Positions 1 through 5,564 of a stretch of DNA of 5,886 bases are shown one piece after another. Under the pieces are notes generated by a model, which saw nothing but the letters and a program-made list of their open reading frames with translations, searched no databases and had not been told where the DNA came from. The stretch lies in NCBI GenBank assembly GCA_016934355.1, contig JAFGTA010000210.1:1-5886 (forward strand). The letters run 5' to 3'. The first letter of the stretch is position 1, and each line of letters begins with the position of its first letter. The DNA is from Candidatus Bathyarchaeota archaeon (GTDB lineage: Archaea > Thermoproteota > Bathyarchaeia > TCS64). Made by a program: the position numbers and the translations under genes.

Positions 1-285
1 CTGGCCGCGGGCCGAGTAGTAGACCTCCCTCAGGGTGCTTGTCTTGCGCTGCCTCACAAGCTCCTTGGCGAACCACGCCGTCCAGATGAGTTGGGTGAAA
101 GGCCGTATGTGGCGGATGTTGCGGCTGTGGCGCCGTATCATCCTCGGCCCTAGGACGTACTGCCGCTCCTCTGGGTCGTACATTATGTTGTCCGTGGAGC
201 GGCTCTGCATGTGTATCCACGGGAACTCGTGGTTGGTGATCTGGTCGTAGACCAGGTTGCCGAGCCCCGTGAGGCTCTGCTCCAT
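1..285 (-). CDS. top6A: DNA topoisomerase VI subunit A, N-terminal part (runs off window)
   Basis: This is the DNA-cleaving subunit of the type IIB topoisomerase VI, a Spo11 homologue that works as an A2B2 heterotetramer with the TopoVI-B ATPase encoded just upstream. Only the first 95 residues are in the window, starting MEQSLTGLGNLVYDQI. They cover the N-terminal arm and the beginning of the winged-helix (CAP-like) domain. The piece ends in TLREVYYSARGQ at residues 85-95. This matches the Spo11/TopoVI-A active-site motif; by family precedent the second tyrosine (Tyr90) forms the 5'-phosphotyrosyl link with DNA. The Toprim domain lies outside the window. The ATG follows an AAGGA-like site 5 nt upstream and sits 22 nt after the top6B stop, so the two genes are surely co-transcribed. 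The identification is firm; completeness beyond the edge cannot be judged. Confidence 0.93.
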   Translation of the reverse strand, partial: MEQSLTGLGNLVYDQITNHEFPWIHMQSRSTDNIMYDPEERQYVLGPRMIRRHSRNIRHIRPFTQLIWTAWFAKELVRQRKTSTLREVYYSARGQ

Positions 286-307
286 GGTCTTCCTTTTACG
301 CTCTGCG

Positions 308-1894
308 TCACTCCGATGACTCTTCGACAATCTCTGACACCTCCTCCAGCTTCTTCTCTACTTCGGGTATGTTCGTGCTGACCACGCTGAGCAGCGGGTC
401 TATGTTGGGCACGTCCTTCTCTGCCAGCTTGCTGCTGAACTCAGCTATCTTGGGCAGGAACTTTGCGAATATGTTGAGCCGCCTCCGCTCCCGCGCCATC
501 CTGAACCGCCGGTTGATGTACGCCCTGACGCCCCTGGCGGCCTCCCTGATGGCGTTGGTTACCTCCTTCTCCACCGCGGGCTGGTCGGCCATGTACTCCT
601 TGCCGACGCTCTTGTATGGTATCTTGGTGCTGCACACGTGTACGGCGACAACCACTGGGGTGTCGCTCTCCACGTTGTAGGTCTTCCAGTTGATGTTCTT
701 GTTCGCCGCCTTCCAGACGACTCCGCTGCTCTCGTCGAAGAGCAGGGGTATCCTGTTGGCGAACCTGTAGATGGTTAACCCTGGGCCGTGGGTCTTCCTC
801 ACAGTCTTGCCTGTGGCGACCGCGGCCTCCACGATGAACGGGTAGCCAAGATACGTGCTGGGCTTCCGGGTCACCGTCTTTATGTAGTCCTCCTCGGTGA
901 GGCCGAGCTCCTTCCTTATCCCCGTCTCCAGCAGCTCCTCGCCGATGGGGCTCAGACAGCTCGCGTCTGGACGCTTGAAGTCCGTGTACTCCCGAGTCGT
1001 GCGGACAGCCTTGACGATGTCCTCGGGGCTCAGCGTCTTAGGCTTAGCCTTGGGGTTAAGATCCGCCAGATCGAGGAACCTCTCGGCGGTGGTGCTGCCC
1101 ACGCCCTGAAAGTGGTCCATCATGAACTGCTTCATGTTCCTGGACTTGGTGGTGGCGATGAGCCGCCTGAAGGTCTCTACGTCCACCCCGTGTGGGTGCG
1201 GCTTAACGGCCTCGGGGAGCGGCGGCAGCGTGTCGGTGCCCCGCTCGAACTTGTAGAGCCTGCCGCGGGGGTCCACGTAGGTGAGGTCGGCGTAGGGGTT
1301 CACCATTGCTGTCTGCTTCAGGTACTCTATGAGCCTGTACATTATGCGGCTGTAGTCGCCCTCCATCTGGAGCTCCAGGGCCGTGCCGCGCCAACCCGAC
1401 GGGTTCTGCTTAATGTTGTACTTGAGGATGTTGGCGCAGTTGTTCTGGATGTCGATCATCATGGTGAAGTCGTGGATGTCGCCGCCTGTGCTGCTTATGA
1501 CCTGCACAGGCTTGTGGGTGGTGATCTGGCCGTAGAGCACAGCCATGGTGCCGCCTAGGCCGAAGGTGCCCCGGGCCTGCTTGAGAATGTACTTGCTACC
1601 GTAGAACACCTGACAGAACGTCTGTGGGATATGCTCCGCGGGGACCCCCGTGCCGTTGTCCTCGATCCTAAGCACATAGATCTTGGTCTCGGTGTCCCTG
1701 TGATCGTCGACCTCGGTTATCCTGAGGTAGACCTCGGGAGGAACCCGCTGGGCCTCGCAGGCGTCCATGCTGTTCTCGACGAGCTCCCTGACGGCGGTGT
1801 AAGTCGCCCTGCTGGGGTTGCTGAAGCCGGCGATCTCACGGTTACGGTAGAAGAAGTCCGCCGGGCTTATCGACTGGTATTCGGTCTGTGACAT
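308..1894 (-). CDS. top6B: DNA topoisomerase VI subunit B (GHKL ATPase)
   Basis: This is the ATPase subunit of topoisomerase VI. ATP-driven dimerisation of its N-terminal domain closes a gate on the transported DNA duplex while TopoVI-A cuts the other. The 528 residues are close to the Sulfolobus subunit length. The Bergerat fold is clear: N-box RELVENSMDA (36-45, with candidate general base Glu37 and Mg-binding Asn41), G1 box EDNGTGVP (78-85) and glycine lid GTFGLGG (109-115). A helix-two-turn-helix segment follows at about 230-310 (FQGVGSTTAERFLDLADL), then the transducer domain from about 320 to 470. Lys404 in NINWKTY is a likely ATP-sensing switch lysine by family analogy. The last 25 or so residues are acidic and helical (EVEKKLEEVSEIVEESSE). 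There is no room for the large C-terminal domain of some methanogen homologues. The ATG shares its A with the TAA stop of the KH gene (TAATG), suggesting translational coupling. Confidence 0.97.
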   Translation of the reverse strand: MSQTEYQSISPADFFYRNREIAGFSNPSRATYTAVRELVENSMDACEAQRVPPEVYLRITEVDDHRDTETKIYVLRIEDNGTGVPAEHIPQTFCQVFYGSKYILKQARGTFGLGGTMAVLYGQITTHKPVQVISSTGGDIHDFTMMIDIQNNCANILKYNIKQNPSGWRGTALELQMEGDYSRIMYRLIEYLKQTAMVNPYADLTYVDPRGRLYKFERGTDTLPPLPEAVKPHPHGVDVETFRRLIATTKSRNMKQFMMDHFQGVGSTTAERFLDLADLNPKAKPKTLSPEDIVKAVRTTREYTDFKRPDASCLSPIGEELLETGIRKELGLTEEDYIKTVTRKPSTYLGYPFIVEAAVATGKTVRKTHGPGLTIYRFANRIPLLFDESSGVVWKAANKNINWKTYNVESDTPVVVAVHVCSTKIPYKSVGKEYMADQPAVEKEVTNAIREAARGVRAYINRRFRMARERRRLNIFAKFLPKIAEFSSKLAEKDVPNIDPLLSVVSTNIPEVEKKLEEVSEIVEESSE

Positions 1895-2478
1895 TAGCGT
1901 GTATCCCTTCTCCGCGGGGGCTCGTACCAGAGCTCTCCCCTCTCTTTCTTCATCTTGCGTCTATACGCATATAGGTGATTCCAAACGGTCTTGTGGAACG
2001 CGCCGTTTATGAGCATCTCAAGGGCCTCCTTTGCCACGGGGAGCATCTCGAAGCTGCCTATTATCGCGACGGTGCTGCCGTATATACTGTAGAGGCACTC
2101 TGTGAGCTCCTCCATGAGGGCCCTGCTCTTCCCCTCCTTGCCTATGATCCTGCCCTTTACGCGGTTCTGGGCGTTCCTGCTTGTGCCCACGTAGTCCTCG
2201 AGGTCGATGACGAGAAGGTCCTGGTCCTCGTTGAGCAGCGTCAAAGCCCGCTTGGGGCTGAACCCGCGGCCTATGGCGTGGACGATGTTCTTGACGGTGA
2301 ACAGTACGGATACGTCGGTCTGGCTGGGCTGCGGCGTCGCCTCGACGTTCCCGGTCTCGCTGTCGATTGTGAGGGTCACCTTCAGTGCTGACTCGATGCG
2401 TTTCTTGTCTTTGCCCTCGGGGCCGATGAGGACGCCCACCCGGTCCCTAGGAATCCGTATATAGGTCTTCTGTTCCAC
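1894..2478 (-). CDS. Two-KH-domain RNA-binding protein, PNO1/Dim2-like (aDim2)
   Basis: This is an archaeal relative of eukaryotic Pno1/Dim2, which binds the 3' end of pre-18S rRNA in late small-subunit maturation. The role here is inferred from family and from the RIO1 and aIF-1A neighbours. The 194 residues contain two KH modules. The first has its GxxG loop at 19-22 (VGVLIGPEGKDKKRIE). The second has GKEG at 113-116 (VKGRIIGKEGKSRALMEELT), the more canonical RNA-gripping loop. The C-terminal tail is strongly basic (YRRKMKKER at 172-180, PPRRRDTR at the end). The start is GTG: an in-frame TAA lies two codons upstream, and any later start would cut into KH1. AAGGAG lies 10 nt upstream at 2489-2494. 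The gene overlaps the end of RIO1 by 32 nt, which implies coupled or reinitiating translation. Confidence 0.93.
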   Translation of the reverse strand: MEQKTYIRIPRDRVGVLIGPEGKDKKRIESALKVTLTIDSETGNVEATPQPSQTDVSVLFTVKNIVHAIGRGFSPKRALTLLNEDQDLLVIDLEDYVGTSRNAQNRVKGRIIGKEGKSRALMEELTECLYSIYGSTVAIIGSFEMLPVAKEALEMLINGAFHKTVWNHLYAYRRKMKKERGELWYEPPRRRDTR

Positions 2479-3259
2479 CGGTTATCCACTCCTTGAGTTC
2501 ATCTGGGTCTCTCGTCTCGACGCCCTGCCGCCTGAAGTAGTAGTTGACGTTCTGTATGTCCCGCACCAGCAGCACTGGCGCCAGATGGTGGATGGTTAGC
2601 ATCGCCTGGCTCACGTCGAAGATGACGGGCTTCTCCTCGTAGACCATGATATTATACTCGCTGAGGTCGCCGTGGGCGAGCCCAGCCTTCTGCCAGAGGA
2701 GCTGCATCTCGTTGAGAACGAGGTCATAGAAGCTGGACGGGTCCTCGGGGGCCATCTCCTTGAGGAGCGGAGCCGGCACCCCGTCCTCACCTATGAAGGT
2801 CATAACGAGGATGTTACGTATGAAGTAGATGGGTCGGGGGGCGTTTATACCCACCTCCTCACAGAGCTGGAGGTTGTTATACTCCTTCTGGTTCCAGGTG
2901 TAGACCATGCTGCGGGTGTCCTTGCGTATCCGCTTGAAGCGGGGATCGCCCTGGATGTACTGCATCATCCCCTTCCGGAAGTCCGCGGTGTGGGTGTAGT
3001 ATATCTTTACGGCGAGCTCCTTCCCGTCGGCGCCGGTGGCGTAGTAGACCCTCGCCTCCTTGCCGGCGTTGACGACGCCGTGAAGCATGTGGATGACTCC
3101 CTTCTTCAGGAGCTTAAACATGCCCTGCAGGGTGAGTCGGTCGAAGACCTCCTCGATAACCCTGAACTCTTCCTTGTTCTTGTCCTTGAAGAGCGCGTCC
3201 TCCTCGTAACGTCTCTTCAAGCCGTCGCCTATTTCGTCGTAGTCTCTCTCACTGGACAA
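2447..3259 (-). CDS. rio1: RIO1-type atypical serine/threonine kinase/ATPase
   Basis: RIO1 proteins are atypical kinases that act mainly as ATPases releasing factors from the nearly mature small ribosomal subunit. The 270-residue protein has the RIO fold in order: an N-terminal helical region (about 30-60), a P-loop-like NAGKEARVYYA (64-74), the ATP-contacting lysine Lys85 in LAVKIY, a flexible-loop region rich in basic residues (95-117) and a hinge near MTFIGE (153-158). The catalytic loop is HGDLSEYN (196-203, Asp198) and the metal-binding Asp215 lies in IFDVSQ, both canonical for RIO1. The P-loop differs from the usual STGKEAN by having Asn-Ala before GKEA and Arg after it. The start is TTG: an in-frame TGA lies three codons upstream, the next Met (Met47) is inside the fold, and GGTGAT at 3265-3270 is ideally spaced. 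The gene starts 21 nt after the aIF-1A stop. Confidence 0.95.
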   Translation of the reverse strand: MSSERDYDEIGDGLKRRYEEDALFKDKNKEEFRVIEEVFDRLTLQGMFKLLKKGVIHMLHGVVNAGKEARVYYATGADGKELAVKIYYTHTADFRKGMMQYIQGDPRFKRIRKDTRSMVYTWNQKEYNNLQLCEEVGINAPRPIYFIRNILVMTFIGEDGVPAPLLKEMAPEDPSSFYDLVLNEMQLLWQKAGLAHGDLSEYNIMVYEEKPVIFDVSQAMLTIHHLAPVLLVRDIQNVNYYFRRQGVETRDPDELKEWITGGTEDLYTDS

Positions 3260-3264
3260 GGGAT

Positions 3265-3270
3265 ATCACC
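3265..3270 (-). promoter_or_regulatory. Shine-Dalgarno site deciding the TTG start of RIO1
   Basis: The minus strand reads GGTGAT here, 5 nt before TTG at 3259. An in-frame TGA lies just upstream and no ATG or GTG is available near the N-terminus. The SD therefore fixes TTG as the start codon. Confidence 0.75.
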
Positions 3271-3280
3271 AGAGCAGAGC

Positions 3281-3589
3281 CTATTCCATTAGCAGTACGC
3301 CCTTATGGCGCAGCTCATCAATCTGGTTGGCGGTATAGCGGTGGAATATCTCCCCCCGCTCATCGCTCTGGAAGTCCCATGGACTCACCAGAACCACGTC
3401 GCCTTCCCTGATCCAGGTCCGGCGCTTCATCTTACCCCTTATCCTGCACACTCTGGTGTGCCCATCCTGGCACTTGACCATGACGCGGTCGAAGCCCAGC
3501 ATCTTCTGGACTATGCCTACGACGTCGTTCTCACTGGGTAAGACCAGTCTTCTGAGGCTCTTCTCGCTCAGTACCTTCTTTTTTCCCAT
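3281..3589 (-). CDS. eif1A: Translation initiation factor aIF-1A
   Basis: This is archaeal initiation factor 1A, an OB-fold protein that binds the A-site region of the small subunit and helps recruit initiator tRNA and mRNA. The 102-residue product begins MGKKKVLSE and shows the family signature almost throughout: VLPSENDVVGIVQKMLGFDRVMVKC, then VCRIRGKMKRRTWIREGDVVLVSPWDFQ. The strands from LGFDRVMVK to VVLVSPWDF form the OB barrel. A C-terminal tail RYTANQIDELRHKG follows. The open frame extends 18 codons further upstream, but I chose the internal ATG because GAGGT stands 6 nt before it and family members start at this point. It is the first gene of the operon with RIO1, the KH protein and TopoVI. 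Two TATA-like boxes upstream are its likely promoters. Confidence 0.95.
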   Translation of the reverse strand: MGKKKVLSEKSLRRLVLPSENDVVGIVQKMLGFDRVMVKCQDGHTRVCRIRGKMKRRTWIREGDVVLVSPWDFQSDERGEIFHRYTANQIDELRHKGVLLME

Positions 3590-3595
3590 CCATTT

Positions 3596-3600
3596 ACCTC
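3596..3600 (-). promoter_or_regulatory. Shine-Dalgarno site deciding the aIF-1A start
   Basis: The minus strand reads GAGGTAAATGGATG. GAGGT is 6 nt from the in-frame ATG at 3589. The other ATG, starting at 3593, is out of frame and only 2 nt from the SD, so the second ATG is the real start. Confidence 0.7.
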
Positions 3601-3624
3601 TTAGCGAGAATACATGGACTCGGT

Positions 3625-3634
3625 GCTTAAAAAC
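3625..3634 (-). promoter_or_regulatory. Candidate proximal TATA box of the aIF-1A operon
   Basis: The minus strand reads GTTTTTAAGC, a T-rich TATA-like element in an AT-rich gap. A start about 25 nt downstream would fall near 3604, giving a leader of roughly 15 nt that just contains the GAGGT site. The T5 run could instead be a weak terminator for the upstream sfsA unit. No experimental support is available. Confidence 0.4.
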
Positions 3635-3635
3635 T

Positions 3636-3645
3636 GTGTGCACAC
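3636..3645. promoter_or_regulatory. Perfect 10-bp palindrome GTGTGCACAC, possible operator
   Basis: GTGTGCACAC is a perfect inverted repeat directly upstream of the proximal TATA-like box (3625-3634) on the minus strand and downstream of the distal one (3691-3702). Its place and symmetry suit a dimeric regulator. CCATGG (3645-3650) abuts it. A 10-bp palindrome can occur by chance, and no protein is assigned. Confidence 0.3.
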
Positions 3646-3690
3646 CATGGCCCAGATAACCGTTTTCCGGGAATCATTCAGCGATAGAGT

Positions 3691-3702
3691 GGATATATAA
3701 GG
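3691..3702 (-). promoter_or_regulatory. Candidate distal TATA box of the aIF-1A operon
   Basis: The minus strand reads CCTTATATATCC, close to the archaeal TATA consensus, 102 nt before the aIF-1A start codon and 24 nt after the sfsA stop. Initiation about 25 nt downstream would give a leader of roughly 80 nt. A short inverted repeat, GCTGT-T-ACAGC (3702-3712), lies at its upstream edge where the BRE would be. Confidence 0.45.
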
Positions 3703-3725
3703 CTGTTACAGCTTATAGGCTTGTT

Positions 3726-4412
3726 TTATAGCCTCACTGGCAATCTCCTAAGGATCTCGGCACCTCGGAGCGAGACATCGGTGGAGAACGCGTAAACCTC
3801 GACGCCAGACGAGGCTGCGTACCTCAGGGACTCCCCGAATTCTGGATCCATAGAGTCGTTTGGCCTGAATTCGTCGGCGTCGTAGCGCTGGATCACGAAA
3901 ACCACGGCGGCCCGGCCATGGCCCAAAGCTTTGACCAGGGTCCTCATGTGGCGCGCACCCCTCTTCGTCGGGGCGTCGGGGAAAAGGGCGAGCCGATCCT
4001 CCACGAGGGTGCACGACTTGCACTCGACGAGGGTCTGCCGTTCACCGTCTGACAGCAGCAGGTCGAGGCGGGAGTCGTGGAACACGGGCTCCGTCTTTTT
4101 AACTGTGAAGCCCTCGAACACGGGGAGAAGCCTCTGGCTCACGGCCTCCGCGAGAAGTCGATTCGGCAGTCTCGAGTCGATGCACACAAGGACGCCCTGG
4201 TAGTTTACCAGCGTCATATCGTAGCCTGTCTTACGGTGCTCGCCGCGCTTCTCAAGCAGGTAGACCGTGGTGCCGGGGACCATCAGCTCGTGCATTCGCC
4301 CAGGGTTCGGGATGAAACACTGCTCTTCTCCGCCGTCTATATCAACGACACCTAGGAACCTGTTAGGCCGCTCACGTAGGGTCGCCTCAATGAGCTTTGA
4401 TGAGTACCTCAT
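3726..4412 (-). CDS. sfsA: SfsA family protein (sugar fermentation stimulation protein homologue)
   Basis: This is a SfsA homologue. The E. coli member was found as a DNA-binding protein that raises maltose-gene expression, and its fold belongs to the PD-(D/E)XK nuclease-like group. The biochemical role in archaea is unknown. At 228 residues it is of usual length. Family motifs are present: an N-terminal OB-like part with NRFLGVVD (17-24) and FIPNPGRMHEL (33-43), then SRLDLLL (114-120) and LVECKSCTLV (128-137). The last two supply the nuclease-like triad Asp117, Glu130 and Lys132. FPDAPTKRGARH (144-155) follows, also typical of SfsA. All triad residues are intact. The ATG overlaps the phosphatase stop (ATGA) and AGAGG lies just before it, so translation is coupled. 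No oligo-T terminator follows the stop, and the aIF-1A promoter region begins about 25 nt later. Confidence 0.93.
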   Translation of the reverse strand: MRYSSKLIEATLRERPNRFLGVVDIDGGEEQCFIPNPGRMHELMVPGTTVYLLEKRGEHRKTGYDMTLVNYQGVLVCIDSRLPNRLLAEAVSQRLLPVFEGFTVKKTEPVFHDSRLDLLLSDGERQTLVECKSCTLVEDRLALFPDAPTKRGARHMRTLVKALGHGRAAVVFVIQRYDADEFRPNDSMDPEFGESLRYAASSGVEVYAFSTDVSLRGAEILRRLPVRL

Positions 4413-5197
4413 TGCCTCTTCAGCAACTGGTTTATCTCGTCGAGGAGCTCCGGGCTGGACGCCGCCTTCAGCTCGAACCTGCTCTCACGGGTCAGCGGTA
4501 TGTCGCCGAACCGCTCGCCATCTATCTCATAGACTCCGCCCGCTTCGCGTAGAATGAGCAGCCCAGCGGAGGCGTCCGTCGCCCTCAGGATGCCCCTGAG
4601 GTCAATGTGGGCGTCCAGGGCGCCCGACGCTACGTTGCAGAGGGTCATGGCGCTGCAGCCTCCGGCCCTGATGTGTCTGCTCTTCTTGATGAGAGGAGTC
4701 ATGAGTTCCAGCTTAGGCACCTTGCTCAGGTCCATGGAGATGAGCGCCCTGCCGTACCTGACAGGGGCAGCGGTCTGGAGAGGCCAGTCATCCTGCATAG
4801 CCCCCTTACCTCGCTCCGCGAAGAAGGTCTCACCCGTGTAGAAGTTGACGATGATCCCTGCGAAGACTCCGCTCTGCATGGAGGTCTCGCTTACGCTGAT
4901 GCTGGTCACCGCCGGGTGAAGCCCTCGGGCCAGGTTGGTGGTGCCGTCCACCGGGTCAGCGACTATGACGTAGTCTCCGTCTCCGAAGGATTCGTCGCCC
5001 TCCTCGCTCACCAGCTTGGCGGATACCCTGTTCTTGGTTAGGGTCTCGACTATGGCTCCCTGGGCTTCATCGTCGAGGAGCCTCTTGAACTCGTTCACCG
5101 ACAGCGAGTGGCGTATAGGTATCACCGTGAGCACCTTGTTCTGGATGTTGTCCACGAGTTCCTGTAGAATGGTCTTCCAGTCCGGTTGAGCAGTCAT
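4409..5197 (-). CDS. Inositol monophosphatase family phosphatase (IMPase/FBPase-like)
   Basis: This is a Mg-dependent, Li-sensitive-type sugar phosphatase. Archaeal members usually hydrolyse inositol-1-phosphate and often fructose-1,6-bisphosphate, so the product could serve myo-inositol (lipid or compatible solute) synthesis or gluconeogenesis. The substrate cannot be told from sequence. The 262 residues contain SEEGDE (64-69, metal-binding Glu), DPVDGTTN (81-88, two metal-binding Asp residues) and the C-terminal motif ATDASAG (206-212) with the third metal ligand Asp208. The usual Trp before that Asp is Thr. GGCSAMTLCNVASGALDAHID (179-199) is the conserved central segment. The ATG has no strong SD within 10 nt. 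A TATA-like element about 48 nt upstream makes a short-leader transcript plausible. It is the first gene of a two-gene unit with sfsA. Confidence 0.93.
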   Translation of the reverse strand: MTAQPDWKTILQELVDNIQNKVLTVIPIRHSLSVNEFKRLLDDEAQGAIVETLTKNRVSAKLVSEEGDESFGDGDYVIVADPVDGTTNLARGLHPAVTSISVSETSMQSGVFAGIIVNFYTGETFFAERGKGAMQDDWPLQTAAPVRYGRALISMDLSKVPKLELMTPLIKKSRHIRAGGCSAMTLCNVASGALDAHIDLRGILRATDASAGLLILREAGGVYEIDGERFGDIPLTRESRFELKAASSPELLDEINQLLKRQ

Positions 5198-5242
5198 GTC
5201 CAGTATCGTTGACTCTCCCGCCCGGTGGATATTAGAGTTCTT

Positions 5243-5252
5243 TGATATAGTA
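5243..5252 (-). promoter_or_regulatory. Candidate TATA box for the phosphatase-sfsA unit
   Basis: The minus strand reads TACTATATCA in the 116-nt gap (5198-5313) between the T8 stop signal and the phosphatase ATG. A start 25 nt downstream would fall near 5221, leaving a leader of about 24 nt with a weak GGGAG-like site. The match to consensus is modest, but a new promoter is expected here. Confidence 0.35.
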
Positions 5253-5285
5253 GATCAGTTTACCCATGAACCCAGTTCGCTCGTT

Positions 5286-5293
5286 AAAAAAAA
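5286..5293 (-). terminator. Oligo-T transcription terminator after the 82-residue protein gene
   Basis: The minus strand carries eight consecutive T residues about 20 nt after the stop of the 82-residue protein gene. Archaeal RNA polymerase terminates at such T tracts without needing a hairpin, and I see no convincing stem before it. It separates the HTH unit from the phosphatase-sfsA unit. Confidence 0.55.
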
Positions 5294-5313
5294 TGGTGGA
5301 AAGTTATTTTCGC

Positions 5314-5562
5314 CTACTCTTGCCACTGGTAGTTGCTGAACTCTATCGCGTTGAGCACCCTCTGCGCCGTGAAGTCATCGTCCCTGCACTGAAACGTGTA
5401 TATCACGAAGCCGTCATAGCTGAAGAAGTGCATCCGCCCCCTATGGTATATTATGCGAGGCTCGGCGATGCTCACCAGCTCCAGGAACTCCTCGCGCCTG
5501 AACTTGACCCTGTAGCTGCTCGCACTCCTCGCTGCGGCCGCCACAGTCCCTGCGTACGCCAT
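5314..5562 (-). CDS. Uncharacterised 82-residue protein, third gene of the HTH unit
   Basis: I do not recognise this protein. It begins with a small-residue stretch (MAYAGTVAAAARSASS, 1-16) too weak and polar to call a membrane segment. A compact alpha/beta-looking part follows: YRVKFRREEFLELVSIAEPRIIYH (17-40), RGRMHFFSYDGFVIYTFQCRDDDF (41-64) and a C-terminal helix ending in NAIEFSNYQWQE. It is rich in aromatic residues (about nine Phe and six Tyr), has one Cys (59) and shows no catalytic motif. The alternating hydrophobic strands at 35-58 suggest a beta hairpin. A real gene is supported by a perfect GGAGGTGA site 9 nt before the ATG, a 2-nt gap to the HTH gene and a T8 terminator after the stop. 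Its function, perhaps as a partner of the HTH protein, is open. Confidence 0.8.
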   Translation of the reverse strand: MAYAGTVAAAARSASSYRVKFRREEFLELVSIAEPRIIYHRGRMHFFSYDGFVIYTFQCRDDDFTAQRVLNAIEFSNYQWQE

Positions 5563-5564
5563 AT

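Noticed and set aside
35..250. 71-codon plus-strand frame opposite top6A
   Set aside because: The minus strand encodes the TopoVI-A N-terminus including the active-site tyrosine motif. The plus frame has no family features.
788..1558. 256-codon open frame on the plus strand opposite top6B
   Set aside because: It is antisense to a clearly conserved ATPase gene. Its product is Val/Leu/Gly/His-rich low-complexity sequence typical of a GC-rich shadow frame, with no recognisable motif.
1975..2391. 138-codon plus-strand frame opposite the KH gene
   Set aside because: It is antisense to two intact KH motifs and shows no domain of its own.
2672..3292. 206-codon open frame on the plus strand opposite RIO1
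   Set aside because: It is a shadow of the RIO1 gene, whose catalytic motifs are intact on the minus strand. Its composition (Leu, Val, Glu, Gly repeats) is that of a reverse-complement frame.
3590..3643. 18-codon N-terminal extension of aIF-1A (start at 3643)
   Set aside because: The extension includes the SD sequence itself (GAGGT is read as Arg-Gly codons), and aIF-1A proteins start near MGKKK. The shorter start is better.
4607..5041. 144-codon plus-strand frame opposite the phosphatase
   Set aside because: It is a shadow frame. The minus strand encodes the complete metal-binding motifs of the IMPase family.
5268..5278. Short inverted repeat GAAC-CCA-GTTC in the 116-nt gap
   Set aside because: A 4-bp arm is expected by chance. 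It lies after the T8 tract on the minus strand, so it cannot form a terminator hairpin with it.
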